Shown here: positions 1-15,735 of the stretch, one piece after another | Layout of the letters: every line of letters begins with the position of its first letter | Position numbering within the stretch: position 1 is the first letter of the stretch | Assembly (NCBI RefSeq): GCF_030253575.1 | Contig: NC_080559.1 | Coordinates: 32,979,501-33,043,500 of the forward strand | Origin: Rhododendron vialii | Lineage: Eukaryota > Streptophyta > Magnoliopsida > Ericales > Ericaceae | Reading direction: 5' to 3' | Length of the DNA: 64,000 bases | Notes under the pieces: generated by a model | Seen by the model: the letters and a program-made list of their open reading frames with translations, nothing else | Databases searched by the model: none | What the model was told of the DNA's origin: nothing | Made by a program: the position numbers and the translations under genes

Positions 1-3000
1 GTACATGGACCCTAGTACGGAGCTCATCTAAGTGTCGGACCTTCCTAAACTTGAATTTTAGGATATCTAGATTTGTGTTTGAAAGTACGATATAGGTAAG
101 GGAAAATATAATACATAACCCTATACTGGTGAACGACAAGGAATGTGTTTTTCTAGCTAGTGTGAGGTCCATATATCATCAAAATTATAGGGTCCGACCT
201 TATCCCATAGCCTTGCCCGTTTCATGGTTATTGGACACGGGGATCTTTCTATTGTTAAATGAAGAGAGTCCATGTAACACAAGCTATATGAAATCCTAGA
301 CAACCATTTTGGATTCGGTTTTCTTATTGAAACCAATATGCTGACTTTTGATCTTTGGTCCATGTTTTCAGATTGGATTTAGGATGGTAGAAAACATCAG
401 TTCCAGGTTATCGGGCAGCAAGTCTGGATTTGACCGGCCAATTCTCGCTTTCTGGAAATGATTCATTTGGGGTTCCGCTTGTGTCTTTGTGTGGAATTCC
501 TCACTATGGATAAGGCTTTCTACCGTTTTGATGATGGAAATATTAAGGTATGTTTATCAGAATGTAGGGGAAAATGAGCTGAATGAAAGTTGATAAACGG
601 TGATAGGGAAATGAAAAGAAGTCTGTTTTGTTTCCTGAATTTTGAAGTGGTGTAGGATTGTTATCTCTGTTTGTTTAAAATGCAGGGTGGTTTGGAGTAC
701 ATCAGTGTATTTTCTGGTTCTCCTTTTTTGTCGAACTCCATCTGCATCCTCGGTAGAATGGGCAAGGGCAACTCAAGTAACAACTGTATATTTCGTTCTG
801 GATTTTGGGTTTTGGCTGTTCTGCCATAATGTAATGACAAACGCTCTGGTATACGTTGCATGTGAATTGATTTGAGTCAGGTTGGAGCTGTCCTTGTTAT
901 AGAGTATAAAAATTAAGCACGATCAGTTCCTTATTCTGAAGTGGAGAATTGGTGTAGGTTTAGGTGGTTTTTATGGTTCTAATTGCTTTTGAACTAGTGG
1001 AAATTATGAACAATCTGACATTTGCGGTGACGATCTCCCTTGCATTTTCCAACCCTCCAAACCATTCAGTTATAACTCTTTATCCCCAACTCAATGCTCA
1101 TTTCTCCAACTTTGGTTGCACAAAAGCAAGTGCCGAGAGAGATTTTCAAAAGCGTATTCACCTACTCATTCCGTGATTTCCTGAGAAATTTCCAAGCACA
1201 AATCTGATGCCCAGCCGTCCACCGGTCAGGCAGGAATGGTGATGCATTCATGAGTTGCTGAATGAAGAGGGGGCAAGAGAGAAGATTGACTGCGTTGTTA
1301 GCATTGACTGTAAGAGTTAAACGGTATGAACCTGGAGTAGTTCTCGCTAATGTTGCGAGAGTTTTTTAGGATTTTAGAGAGGAGAAACTTGTTACCTAAG
1401 TTAAAGCGAGTGTTCTAAATTAAGGGCCAGTTCTTCCTAAATTTTTGCTTCTGTAACTTTATCGGTATTATTGACGTTTCACAATTTTTTGTTTAGCTTT
1501 ATATTGCAATTTTTTGATTAATCAAGGAATGAAAACATATGTAAAATTTGTGAATACAAATTAAAAGAAGACAGTTCGGTGTTTTTTTCTTACTCATTTT
1601 TGGTCATAATCTTTTATTTTTTAAACTTCCATCGAGACAAATGGACCATTTCAAAAAAGTTCTAACTTGATTCTGTCAAAAATTCATAAAAACACGAAAT
1701 TAATACCAAAACAAGCTTTTAGTAAGAACAGATTTCAGTGTTTCCTTTATCTTTTTCGATAAATTACACTGACCAATCCTGGAGGCTTGAGAAAATATAC
1801 CTCTGATGAAATTACACTATTTTTGCAGTACATATTTCAACAAAATATATCCACGTACCCTCATAGGAATTCCCCTGTAAAATATGAATATTGCTGAAAA
1901 CGCTCTGATCAAACCGTTGCAACCAGAAGCACAACAAAGTTGGAACTTGAAAGCATAACCATCGAACAAGCAAATTGGATGCACAGAAGTACCGGGAAAC
2001 CAAAATGGGTGTGCGAACAGAAACACAAGTTCTGTTTTTCTTTTTCTAATCTCGACCTGTCTTCGAGAAAGTTGGGACATTCAGATGCTTCAGTAAACTC
2101 GAAATGGGGTTGACTACCTTAAAGGAAAATGTATGGAGGCTTCTTCAACGATGGCTATCAAAGTAATCAGACTACCAAACCTACTCAACAGGGTAACAAC
2201 CAGGATCTCATGTGGTTTGGTGACAAAGCGGACTAGTGTTCGAAACTCTTGGACGGCAGTGGGGAGAATCTACCCCATTAATCATAGGCCACTAGCTTCT
2301 TGTTAAAATGCCCTCGGTTGAAACGGGTCTAGGTATGACTCAAGCCAATCTTGAGAGAGCACATATAGATCCCTCATGCGTACCCCGAGTTGGTAGATTT
2401 GTCTAGACTCCTCGTGTCCTGCTCATAGCCAGCAAGGGGCCAATCTGGGACAACCAAAGGAGGGTTATTAGCTTCCTAACCTTTTCCACCGAGCAACCCA
2501 AAAACTAGTCACTCCTGAAAAGGATGTTACCGCGACTGGTTTCCAATTCGACACCTCCAGTAGACTTAGTAATCCAGAATCCTGTCCACAGAGAGAACAC
2601 AGAGACCAAGATGGAATTTAGGGATCCCAAGTTGGACCATTTTACCTGTATCTTGCTTCTCAATTTGTCTGTATAATCTGCAGATATCGCGACACAATAA
2701 AAAACCGTTCAGCAAAATTTAGGAAGAACTAAAGCATGCATAAACACCGAATCGATTTAGGTTGCATTGGATTCTGGATTTGTCAAGGTATTCCCTTGTT
2801 CTTTTACCTCAAATTCATCCATACACCCAATATCCAAACACAACCCTGCCTCCCATACCAGCCTATTCAACAAATGGAGCCAAGAGAACAGGCTGGCATG
2901 GCTTATCCAGCAGCCCCCTGTATCTGATCTGGTCTAATGCACAAGGCTCTACAATGAAACTACGAGCTCCCTCATATTGTGTCCAGAAGGTTGAATCCAA

Positions 3001-3700
3001 AGCACAATGCTCCTGCTCATAGTAGGACCCAGGAAAGGTAGTAGATACTCAGTCTTGCCCCAACTTTTGTTTGTTCTTTCTCCTGCGTGTTAACGTCAAT
3101 CTCCTAGATTTGAACTTGCACCACAAGGCTGGAAGCAGAAAGCACTTGCAATCATGCCAGGTCACAAGCTCTCATCAAATGTTAAAGTGAAGACTAGCTG
3201 TTCCACAAGCACCCTAACAAAAGACTTGAGTTTCACCTGTTCTCTATTCAGCCGCCTCCAAGTAGGAAGTGTGACCAGGTGGATGCATCAGCTTTTCCAC
3301 CAAAGAAGTGATCCTGCAAGTTACATGGTACAAAACCCAAACTTGAGCAGCCACAGGAATAATGTCACAATACAAAAACTACTAATACACAGCAAATTCT
3401 TCTCAGGTTTCACAGATAAGCAACAAATGGTGAGTACTAGACTTGGAATTTTCCATGAACATGCAACTCCAGAGGTATCAAACGTTCAACTACAGTGCCC
3501 GAAAAGACATAGGACTTTTTAAAAAGAAGGAAAACATTTCTTTCCCGGGTTGGGATACCTGCTAGACTAAGGTCACAAATTTCACTGCATTTTTACTAGC
3601 AAAAATATCAAGAGAATTAATGCGTAAATTTCTTCTTGGGATGAAAAGAGAAATATCTGACAAAGAATCCCTGCAACCTAGCTCTCTAAAATGCACAACT
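1..3700. other. Left flank, no recognised gene
   Basis: I see no conserved protein domain here on either strand. Short open frames, the longest being 122 codons at 3154-3522 (+), show no motif I recognise and no convincing splice signals. The first kilobase has exon-like composition in places (for example 370-470), so it could be 3' UTR of a gene outside the window, but I cannot support that. About 2200-2640 is somewhat richer in GC and may be an old repeat. Confidence 0.4.
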
Positions 3701-4751
3701 AAGCAGATTGTAAAATATGCACAACAGATACCTATAGGTCTAATAATTTAAGCCCTTGCTAGGCACAAGTTTGCCAAATGATAAATGAAGTTTCTGAAAT
3801 GTACGTCGTGTGATCTGAATAGGACCGCGCACATCCATGTGACATTTTTTTGTCTAACAGCCTTCTCCAAATTAACATTGGCGAGCCGAAGTAATCAACG
3901 GGACAAAAGAAAGAACACATCAAGCGAAAAAAAGGTTCCCCATACAAAGTTTCCAACATTTAAGAGACTCAAGTTTGAGTCCCCTTAACTTACCAATCAA
4001 ACAATTCTTCATCCTTTGAAATTCACCATACATGTAGGCACTATATAATGGCAACAGAAACATAAAAATGTTGAGCTTCATCTATGTAAAATCTGTTTTC
4101 GGCCATATATCAACGGCTCTATCCAAAAGCTATAAAGCATTAAGGTTACAGACTTACAATGCAAATAGCCAATGAACAAACAATAAAGGACTCTCAACAA
4201 CCACTGAAGCAAAATGGAAACTCTATGATTTTTTAACAGAAGAATTCAGGCAAAAACAATTCACACATGATTCATGTTACACAGAACCATATAACACAGT
4301 TCCTGCATAGTCTTTGACATCTATGTACAGGGCAGGAACCAAGCTGCAGTTGGTCTGTGTTCAAGGACCAACTAATGGTTTAGTCACCTTGGGAAGGATT
4401 ACAACTCAAGCAGGTAGCTTGGTACCCGCGAAGGAACGCTGTGAGCTTCTTTGTCCTCCACAGGTCCATCACCAAATTCTTGTCAACTGCGCCATAAGTG
4501 ATCTGTATCTAGTGTTGGTCCACATGTTTTTGCTCATCTTCATACATTTGCGAAAAGTGCTGGCTTCCATAGAGAAATGATGCAAAACCCATATCCAAAG
4601 CAAGATAAAACATAACCAGATGTGTCATAAAGATCGTGACCAAATCAGCAACTGCAACATAAAAATCAGGAAAGTGTAAGCTAAAATCCATTTAGTCTAA
4701 CGATTCTGGAATGCAATAAAATATATTACCAAATCAAGTTACCATATAAAA
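3700..4751 (-). other. Probable 3' UTR of the casein kinase 1 gene
   Basis: This stretch directly follows the kinase stop codon on the minus strand and has no domain of its own. The part at 4300-4560 is less AT-rich than true spacer, as expected for transcribed UTR. The polyadenylation site cannot be fixed from sequence alone. Confidence 0.35.
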
Positions 4752-9107
<4,356 letters not shown>

Positions 9108-9419
9108 GCTCCGAATCAGATCCGCCGGTCGAATCAGTGGATAAACGACGGAATCTAGGGTTTTGAGATTTGGTTATGGGAGAGGGGAGGTGGATTGATC
9201 GGAAGGGAGTGATTGGAGAGGCGGAAGATTTGTTGATTCGATTTTCCCGAGAAAGTGAAACGGGAAAAGGGAGGATTCGGAGAGAGAGAGAGAGAGACGA
9301 GAAGGGCGAAGGAGAGTTGAAAGAGGGTAACGGCGGAGACTTTGCAGTGTGGCAGCGAGGGATGAGCAAAGAGGATAAAAGTGCCACGTAGGAGGAGAAG
9401 GGCTTGTTTGACTCTCAAT

Positions 9420-11150
9420 TTTTTGGAATAAAATTTAAGGGAGAAATTTAGAAAAACATCATTTATGGGAAAAAACTAAATAGAAATTTCTGCATTACTT
9501 TAATTGTGTAGATTCATCTAATTTGAGTAGAAAAACATCATTTGATAATAACTTGAAAGATACTTATTAAAAAAACACGAGGCAAGCGTTTGTCGTGTGG
9601 TACATTTAGGGTTTAATTTAATTGTTTAAGCGATTGTCAATAGTTAGAGTGATCACATAAATATAGGCTTTTAAGTTTTACTTGTACAAAATGACGTGGA
9701 GATACAAATTGAAGATTTGGGGGCAACCAAAAAAGAGGTTAAGATACAAATAATAAGATTTTAGCTTAATATTTTTAAATTTTCTAGGTTTTTTTTAGTT
9801 AAACCTTAGATTTTGTTTTTGTACACGAGAAAAATTGTGTGCACATGGAAGCTCCCAAGGCCTTTTTGAGAAAATACGCTTTCTTTTTCCCAGATCAATA
9901 TACATAAGGAGGGCTTAAATGGAAGTTAGGAAGTTAACAAAAGAAGTTTGAAGTTTCTCAATAGATCCAAACCCTATATCTCTTCTTTGAAATTTAAGAG
10001 ATACAATCAGATGAGCTTAAAATCATCTTCGATGAAACACTTGAGGGGGGCAATGTTATTGTATTTTCAATCCTTTGGAACCTTCAGTGGCTTTTGACGT
10101 TATGAGTCAGTCAAATAACGCCATCTAAGCCACTGAGACTCTGAAAGATAAGAAGAATATTAGTATTACAAGTAAGCAGTGCCCATGTGCGAGGGACCAC
10201 ATGGTTTACATGAAGTTGTGAAGAACCCCCAACACCATTTATATTCCATGTGATCTTAGCTTCGGTTCCGACGTAAATGCGACGGAATCCCCTATAAATA
10301 GTGTAGTCCGACAAAACAATACTTCTTAATAGAGGCAACAAGGTACTATAAATGCACTTCCATTTTGAAAACCCAAGAAGGTGCGGAAATTTGTAGTTGG
10401 GCCAAGCGAATAGGTGTACGCACTAATTGCATGTTAGGTGTATGGTCATCTTCGCATGGGCCCTCAATTCAGCATTTCATGCCCACATTTTTGGACCTTC
10501 CATTTTCCTAAACACTCAATTTCAAAGTAAATTATTGCCGAGCAAAAAAAAAATTTCAAAGTAAATTATTAACTAGTGAAAAGGAAATGGAAATAAACAA
10601 CAAACGCCATATATATAATTCACGTTTGTGAGCAAGAGTGCAAGTTTAAAAGCGACTTCTTGCAAAACTTTTACTTAGGTCTTTTTATCTCACTCTTTAT
10701 TGCCAAATCTCATTCAGATTTCCATTTTGACTATTTTTTACAAATCCATTTATGAGGAGACAAAAAAGAAGAAGAGTATTTGGTGCTCATAAAATGCTTG
10801 AGTCATTCAAATACTTAAGTTATGCGAGACTTCTCTTTTGTCTCTTTGTGAAGAGTTGGCGCTTATTCTAGGTTCATCTCGATAATTTTAATCGTTCGCA
10901 TGTACAATCCGTACCAAAATTGACATTACCAAACACAATTTTCAGGCATCACTCACTACCTACTTGAGTCTGATGTAATTTAATAGCAAAGAAATGGAAA
11001 CTAGGTCACTTCAATCAATCAGTGTTGCCGTATTAAAGACTAGAGGATGCTCGTGTCTAAAGGCACGTCAAGTCCTAATATAGTCGTAACATATAAACTA
11101 TATGTTCTACGTGAATGTTTTGCGTACCCAACAAAAGTAATCTACATGTT
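9420..11150. other. Spacer with LINE-tail insertion, otherwise featureless
   Basis: This is AT-rich intergenic DNA upstream of the kinase. A 76-codon frame at 10111-10341 (-) has no motif I recognise. The only well-defined item is the short retroposed tail at 10537-10552, listed separately. Confidence 0.4.
10519..10570 (+). mobile_element. Very short LINE 3' tail with 18-bp target duplication
   Basis: The 18-mer atttcaaagtaaattatt occurs at 10519-10536 and again at 10553-10570. Between the copies are only 16 bases, gccgagcaaaaaaaaa. A long exact flanking duplication around an A-rich tail is the mark of target-primed reverse transcription. The gagcAAAA tail matches the 3' end of the LINE at 44788-45030 and the mini-tail at 38565-38607. 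Confidence 0.7.
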
Positions 11151-11151
11151 G

Positions 11152-13327
11152 TGTTAGTTATAATTTTGAGACATTTCCCTATTTATGAAACCAACTTAAG
11201 GTGGGAAAAATTCAAAAGACAATCAACTGAAAAATAAATATAGATAAAGAAACATTATTGTAGTCCATATTCAAAGTTTGGAAATCAAAATTTTTGATTA
11301 TCCATTTCAGGAGACATTAAAAGGCAATCAAAGTTTGGCAATTAAATTCCCGTGCATTATTGAATTTGTTAGTATCGGTTAATACGGAGTATATAATAAG
11401 GAAAGATTCTCACTACCCCAAAAAAGAGGAACGGTTCACTTGTATATTGTCAAAGAAGAAATAATCAGACGGCTACGATCTTAATTAAAGGCAATCGAAT
11501 GCCTGTAGAGGTACTCATATTTGTATGAGTAGACACATTATGTTAGTTATAATTTTGAGACGTTTCCCTATTTTATGAAACCAACTTAAAGTGGGAAAAA
11601 TTCAAAAGACAATCAACTGAAAAAGAAATATAGATAAAGAAACATTACTGTAGTCCATAATCAAAGTTTGGAAATCAAAATTTTTGATTATCCATTTCAG
11701 GAGACATTAAAAGACAATCAAAGTTTGGCAATTAAATTCCCGTGCATTATTGAATTCGTTAGTATCGGTTAATCTATATTATAAAACAGAGCGGTTTTTA
11801 TCTACCATACAAACATGAGCACCTCTACAGCCATCTGATCGCCTCTAATTAAGATCTTAGTCATCCAATTATTTTTCCTTTGATAGTATACAAGAGAATC
11901 TTTCTCCTTTGATAATATGCACGATAATTTGGTTTCCAAACTGTGATTGCCTTTTAATTTTTCATTCACACTATAAACCTACAATAATGTTTCTCTTCCT
12001 ATATTTCTTTTTCTTCCTTTTTTTTTTCCCGCCAATCTTCTATATTATAAAATAGAGCGATTTTTGTTTACCCATACAAACAAAAGCACGTCTCTAGCCG
12101 TCGGGATCGAAATTCCAATAGATTACAGTCATTGGATTGAATCATTGATTCCAACTTGCTAACAAGTCTCACGTCTGTCTACCCGTTTCAACCTGTTTTC
12201 AATAAGTTACAGTCATTTCTGTCTTCCTCTCTCTTCTCACCTCTCTCCCTCCATTGTTGCGATCTTTATATCGATCTCTCCCTCCCATAACCCACTCTTC
12301 GGCCCATTACAAAACATTCAACGCCCACCAACTCATCCAACGTTTCGGATTGGAGCCCCCCTCAATTCGTCGCCGATTGATCGCCTCAATCTCTGTACAC
12401 ATCCTCTCCATATCCTCGAAAAAATTAATTTGATTTTCTCTCTCCGGTAAGAATTCCCCCATCCTCAATTTCACACTAGACTAGCGTTTTTCTAAATTGT
12501 TGTTTAATCTTCAAAACAAAGAAAAAATAGAACGAAAGAAATACCATTACCAGGCTTGGTGTTTTCAATTGTTGTTTAATCCATGAAAAAGTTTAATGTA
12601 TTGAAGTTTCAGCTTTTGATTGGTTTATTGAAGTATGAGTTAGTGTATAGAAATTTTAGCCTTTGATTGGTGTATTGATCGATGTGTTAATTCTAGAAGT
12701 TCAATAAAATGATTATCAAGCTTGGTAGTATATGGGTTCTTCATGTCATGGCTTGTATATAGCCAATTTATATAGCTTGGAGGTATATGGGTTCTTAATG
12801 TCTGAATCCTGACAAAAAAATTCCAGTTCTTCATGTCATGGCCTCTTGGTTTATACATTAAAAGTTTTGATATAGATTTTACTCTTTTTTGTCTGGAAGG
12901 CTGAAGCAATGGCTAAGGAAAGACAAAAGGGAACGGTAGTAGTCTAACAGATAAGGGAAAGAAAAAGATAATCATTGCAGGGAAGGGAAAAGAAAATTAA
13001 TATCCAATGGTATTTGATAAATAAAAAAAATTCAAAAAGAAACATGTTTCCATAAGAGAGAGAGACCGGGGGGGGGGGGGGCAATGTTTCAAAAGACTTT
13101 GTTTAGAATGCGTTGCGTCGTGCCTTTAGACTTTGTTTAGAATGCGTTGCGTCGTGCCTTCAGGCGCGGGAATCCACTAGTATATAATAAGGAAAGATTC
13201 TCACTACCCCAAAAAAGAGGAACGGTTCACTTGTATATTGTCAAAGAAGAAATAATCAGACGGCTACGATCTTAATTAAAGACGATCGAATGGCTGTAGA
13301 GGTACTCATGTTTGTATGAGTAGACAA
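11152..13327. repeat. Tandem duplication of a ~389-bp unit, second copy split by an insertion
   Basis: Copy A is 11152-11540. Copy B begins at 11541, is interrupted at 11772, and resumes at 13181-13327. The copies are nearly identical over most of their length. The right end of each unit reads, on the minus strand, like the 5' part of the Helitron-like sequence at 11773. The unit is therefore probably itself a decayed minus-strand member of that family. Confidence 0.75.
11773..13180 (+). mobile_element. Helitron-like element inserted in copy B
   Basis: The left end begins TCTATATTATAAAACAGAGC immediately after an A. The right end is a GC hairpin (gtGCCTtcAGGCgc) followed by CACTAG and then a host T. 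TC..CTAG between A and T, with a 3' hairpin and no inverted terminal repeats or target duplication, is the Helitron signature. A second 5'-like terminus lies inside at 12039, so this may be two nested elements sharing one 3' end. A 34-bp direct repeat (13094-13161) and a G run (near 13068-13081) lie before the 3' end. No Rep/helicase frame is present, so the element is non-autonomous. Confidence 0.65.
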
Positions 13328-13329
13328 AA

Positions 13330-13870
13330 ATCACTAAAATATAGATGGCTTCATACTTCTAACATTTTTAGTACCAAATTAATGTCTTCCTAAAAGTCAT
13401 GTAAAATCTATATAAAAACAGTTCATATTGCTTGCACAGTTGCCTAATTTTAGGGCTCATTTATCTTTATCAAAAAGCCAACTACCTTAATCTTCCGAAT
13501 TACAGTAGCTGAAAAATAGAGTCATAAAACGTAAAACTTGACTTTTTTTAAGACAATCCAAACACAGCCTTAAATATTGCGTACACTGGGGTACACCATC
13601 TGCACTTCATGTTGTGAGGACCCACCTTGAGGTCCCATACAAATAATCGGATTTTTGTAACATTCTCTGATTAAAAATTAGCTCATTCGAATAACGGTAA
13701 TAACTTAATTAATTATTTGCTCAAATTCTTTTCGGGATATTAAGCAAAGGACTGTTCAAACCATTACCGTTTGTTTCCCTTCCCCTCTATAATGGTGCCT
13801 ATCCAAACACGCCCTTATCGCATTCAATCAAGTAAACGCCCATCAGTCCCCACTCCTCCGCGACAGTGAG
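13330..13870. other. Spacer and probable 5' flank of the TMEM234-like gene
   Basis: AT-rich sequence with no coding signal. The last ~70 bases become C-rich, which fits a short 5' UTR. No clear TATA box is seen. Confidence 0.35.
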
Positions 13871-14272
13871 ATGGAAAGGGACACGCAAAAGATGATCGCA
13901 GTAGGCCTCGTTTGGGGCGCCACAAACGCACTAATGCGCCGCGGCGCACTCATCTGGGACCAAACCCTCATATCCTCTCCTCCTCCGGACGCAACCCACC
14001 ACCGATTCCTCTCCTCCCTCAAGAAATGGCTCAAGCTCCTCCTAACCTGGCAGTACTCTGTCCCTTTCCTCCTCAACCTATCGGCCTCCGCCGCTTTCTT
14101 CGCCATCCTCAGCGACGCGCCCATCTCGATAGCCGTTCCGGTGACCAACGCGACGACGTTCGCCGCCACCGCCGTGTTCGGGATGGCGCTGGGGGAGGAG
14201 ACCTGTGTTGGGTTGGCTTTGTTTGGTACATTCCTTATCGTTCTTGGTGTCTACATTTGTATCATGTCATAG
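13871..14272 (+). CDS. TMEM234-like small membrane protein, single exon
   Basis: The 133-residue product matches the transmembrane protein 234 family (UPF0546), which is related to drug/metabolite transporter half-domains. An N-terminal GLVWGATNALMRRG stretch (12-25) leads into the first hydrophobic segment. The three C-terminal hydrophobic segments are at about 62-82, 86-106 and 112-131. The conserved PVTNATTF motif is at 90-97 and GEE at 108-110. Four short helices at this length are normal for the family. The start is the first ATG, just after a C-rich leader. It has no intron. Base composition is much richer in GC than the flanks, as in other short intronless plant genes. The molecular function in plants is not established. 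A LINE reverse-transcriptase scrap follows within 20 bp of the stop. Confidence 0.85.
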   Translation: MERDTQKMIAVGLVWGATNALMRRGALIWDQTLISSPPPDATHHRFLSSLKKWLKLLLTWQYSVPFLLNLSASAAFFAILSDAPISIAVPVTNATTFAATAVFGMALGEETCVGLALFGTFLIVLGVYICIMS

Positions 14273-14287
14273 GAATTAGGGCCTCAC

Positions 14288-14348
14288 AAGATGTGCTATT
14301 ATGATTGATATCATCAAGGCTTATGACTATGTGGATTGGACTGTGTAA
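14288..14348 (+). mobile_element. LINE reverse-transcriptase scrap
   Basis: About 18 codons read RCAIMIDIIKAYDYVDW, matching the LINE reverse-transcriptase motif RCxxKxDxxKAYDxVxW, and are followed by a stop. No other part of the polymerase is recognisable around it. Confidence 0.55.
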
Positions 14349-14439
14349 GATGGAATTGTTTAAATTTAGTTTGAGAAATCTAATTAAGCAATTGTTGATT
14401 TTTTGGGGTTTAGATTTAATGGTTGGTTGTAGGGCAGGA

Positions 14440-14680
14440 AAACGAGCTTATCAAGCTCGGCTCTTTGTACAGTAGTTGAACTCAGAGCTCGATTTGTGCT
14501 TAAGTTGAGCTTGACTTGTCTAGTGTTTGAGGGGATTGAGCTCAGTTCACGCTCAGGTCGAGCTTATTTACTCGGGCTTGAGACGAGATCAAGCTCAAGT
14601 TGAGCTGATTTAAACAAGGGCTCAAGCTCAAGTCGTGCTTATGTAAATGGGCCAAGCCAAGCTCGATTTCGGGCACGATC
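14440..14680. repeat. GAGCTC/AAGCTC-rich degenerate repeat
   Basis: The words GAGCTC, GCTCAAGC and TTGAGC recur at short spacing. This composition is common in decayed non-autonomous plant DNA transposons. No terminal inverted repeats were found. Confidence 0.4.
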
Positions 14681-15735
14681 TTGATAAGCAAAAGTCGGTT
14701 GATGAGAAATTGAGTGGAAAGGGGAATGGGAATTTTAAGTTTTCTTGACATGTGCTGTACCGCATATTCACTGCTCAAAAACTAAATCAATGAGATTAGA
14801 TAGGGATATGAAAACTGAAGTTTTTTTCGTGGATGCTGTCATTCCAAATTATGTAGGAACTTGATAGTTTGAATGCGCAGCGTTGTACTTGTATACTAGA
14901 ATCAATATTACCACATCTGCTTGTACTTGTAGAAGACATATGTCCTTCCTTCTGATAGAATTGTCAGAGTTAACAATTACATTAGCTATATGATATTATG
15001 ATGAAATGAGTTTGATGTGTAATCATTGACACGTTGAAATATAGCAGAAACTTATTGGTTCTCGTGCTCTTTAGCTTTGGTGCAGTTCTGGGATATTCTT
15101 TAAATTCAAAACTTAAAGATATTGCCATATTGAAATGGGCATTAGATAAGGTTTTGTAAGATGATTAGTTTCACAGGTTCCGTTAAATGCAAACTTAAAG
15201 TCATTGTGTGCTATCTTTTTTATTTCCTTGCTAAACGTAGGGTTGTTTTTGAAATGGTAGGAAGTATTGTGCATCTACAATTAGTGTATTATGTAGTTAC
15301 TTGATTATATAGTTCCATTTCCCTATTTAAGTAGTGTACCTTCACAAAAAATTGTAGTAATTCCCATTTGATCTCAATTTTAGCCTGCTGAAGGGATGCA
15401 ACAAGTTTAGCTTGAATAGTTACTGAAATCTGTCTGTTTCATGTATTGGTCCAGTACAACTGTATAGTTTGTCGTAGGTGAAGACAAGAACCTGAGATCC
15501 TGAACATACTGATCATATTACTGAAACAGATTTTTTTTAATTCATTACTGAAACAGATGAATCAAATGAATCTGCTTAATTTCCTTCAAACAAGAATGGT
15601 TGACACACGAAGACAAATAAAAAAAGCTTATGCATTCGTAACCATGAATAGGGGTATAATTGTAGGGCTGCAGAACTGTTAATCCCTCATGGCCATGATG
15701 GAGTTTCTCGCCTTTTTGACCATTGATGCATCACA
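14680..15735. other. Spacer and probable XTH 3' UTR
   Basis: I see nothing coding. The final ~200 bases next to the XTH stop codon may be its 3' UTR. Confidence 0.3.

Noticed and set aside
13843-14304. Two further long frames overlapping the TMEM234-like gene
   Set aside because: They are shadow frames of GC-rich coding DNA. Only the 13871-14272 frame shows hydrophobic segments and family motifs.
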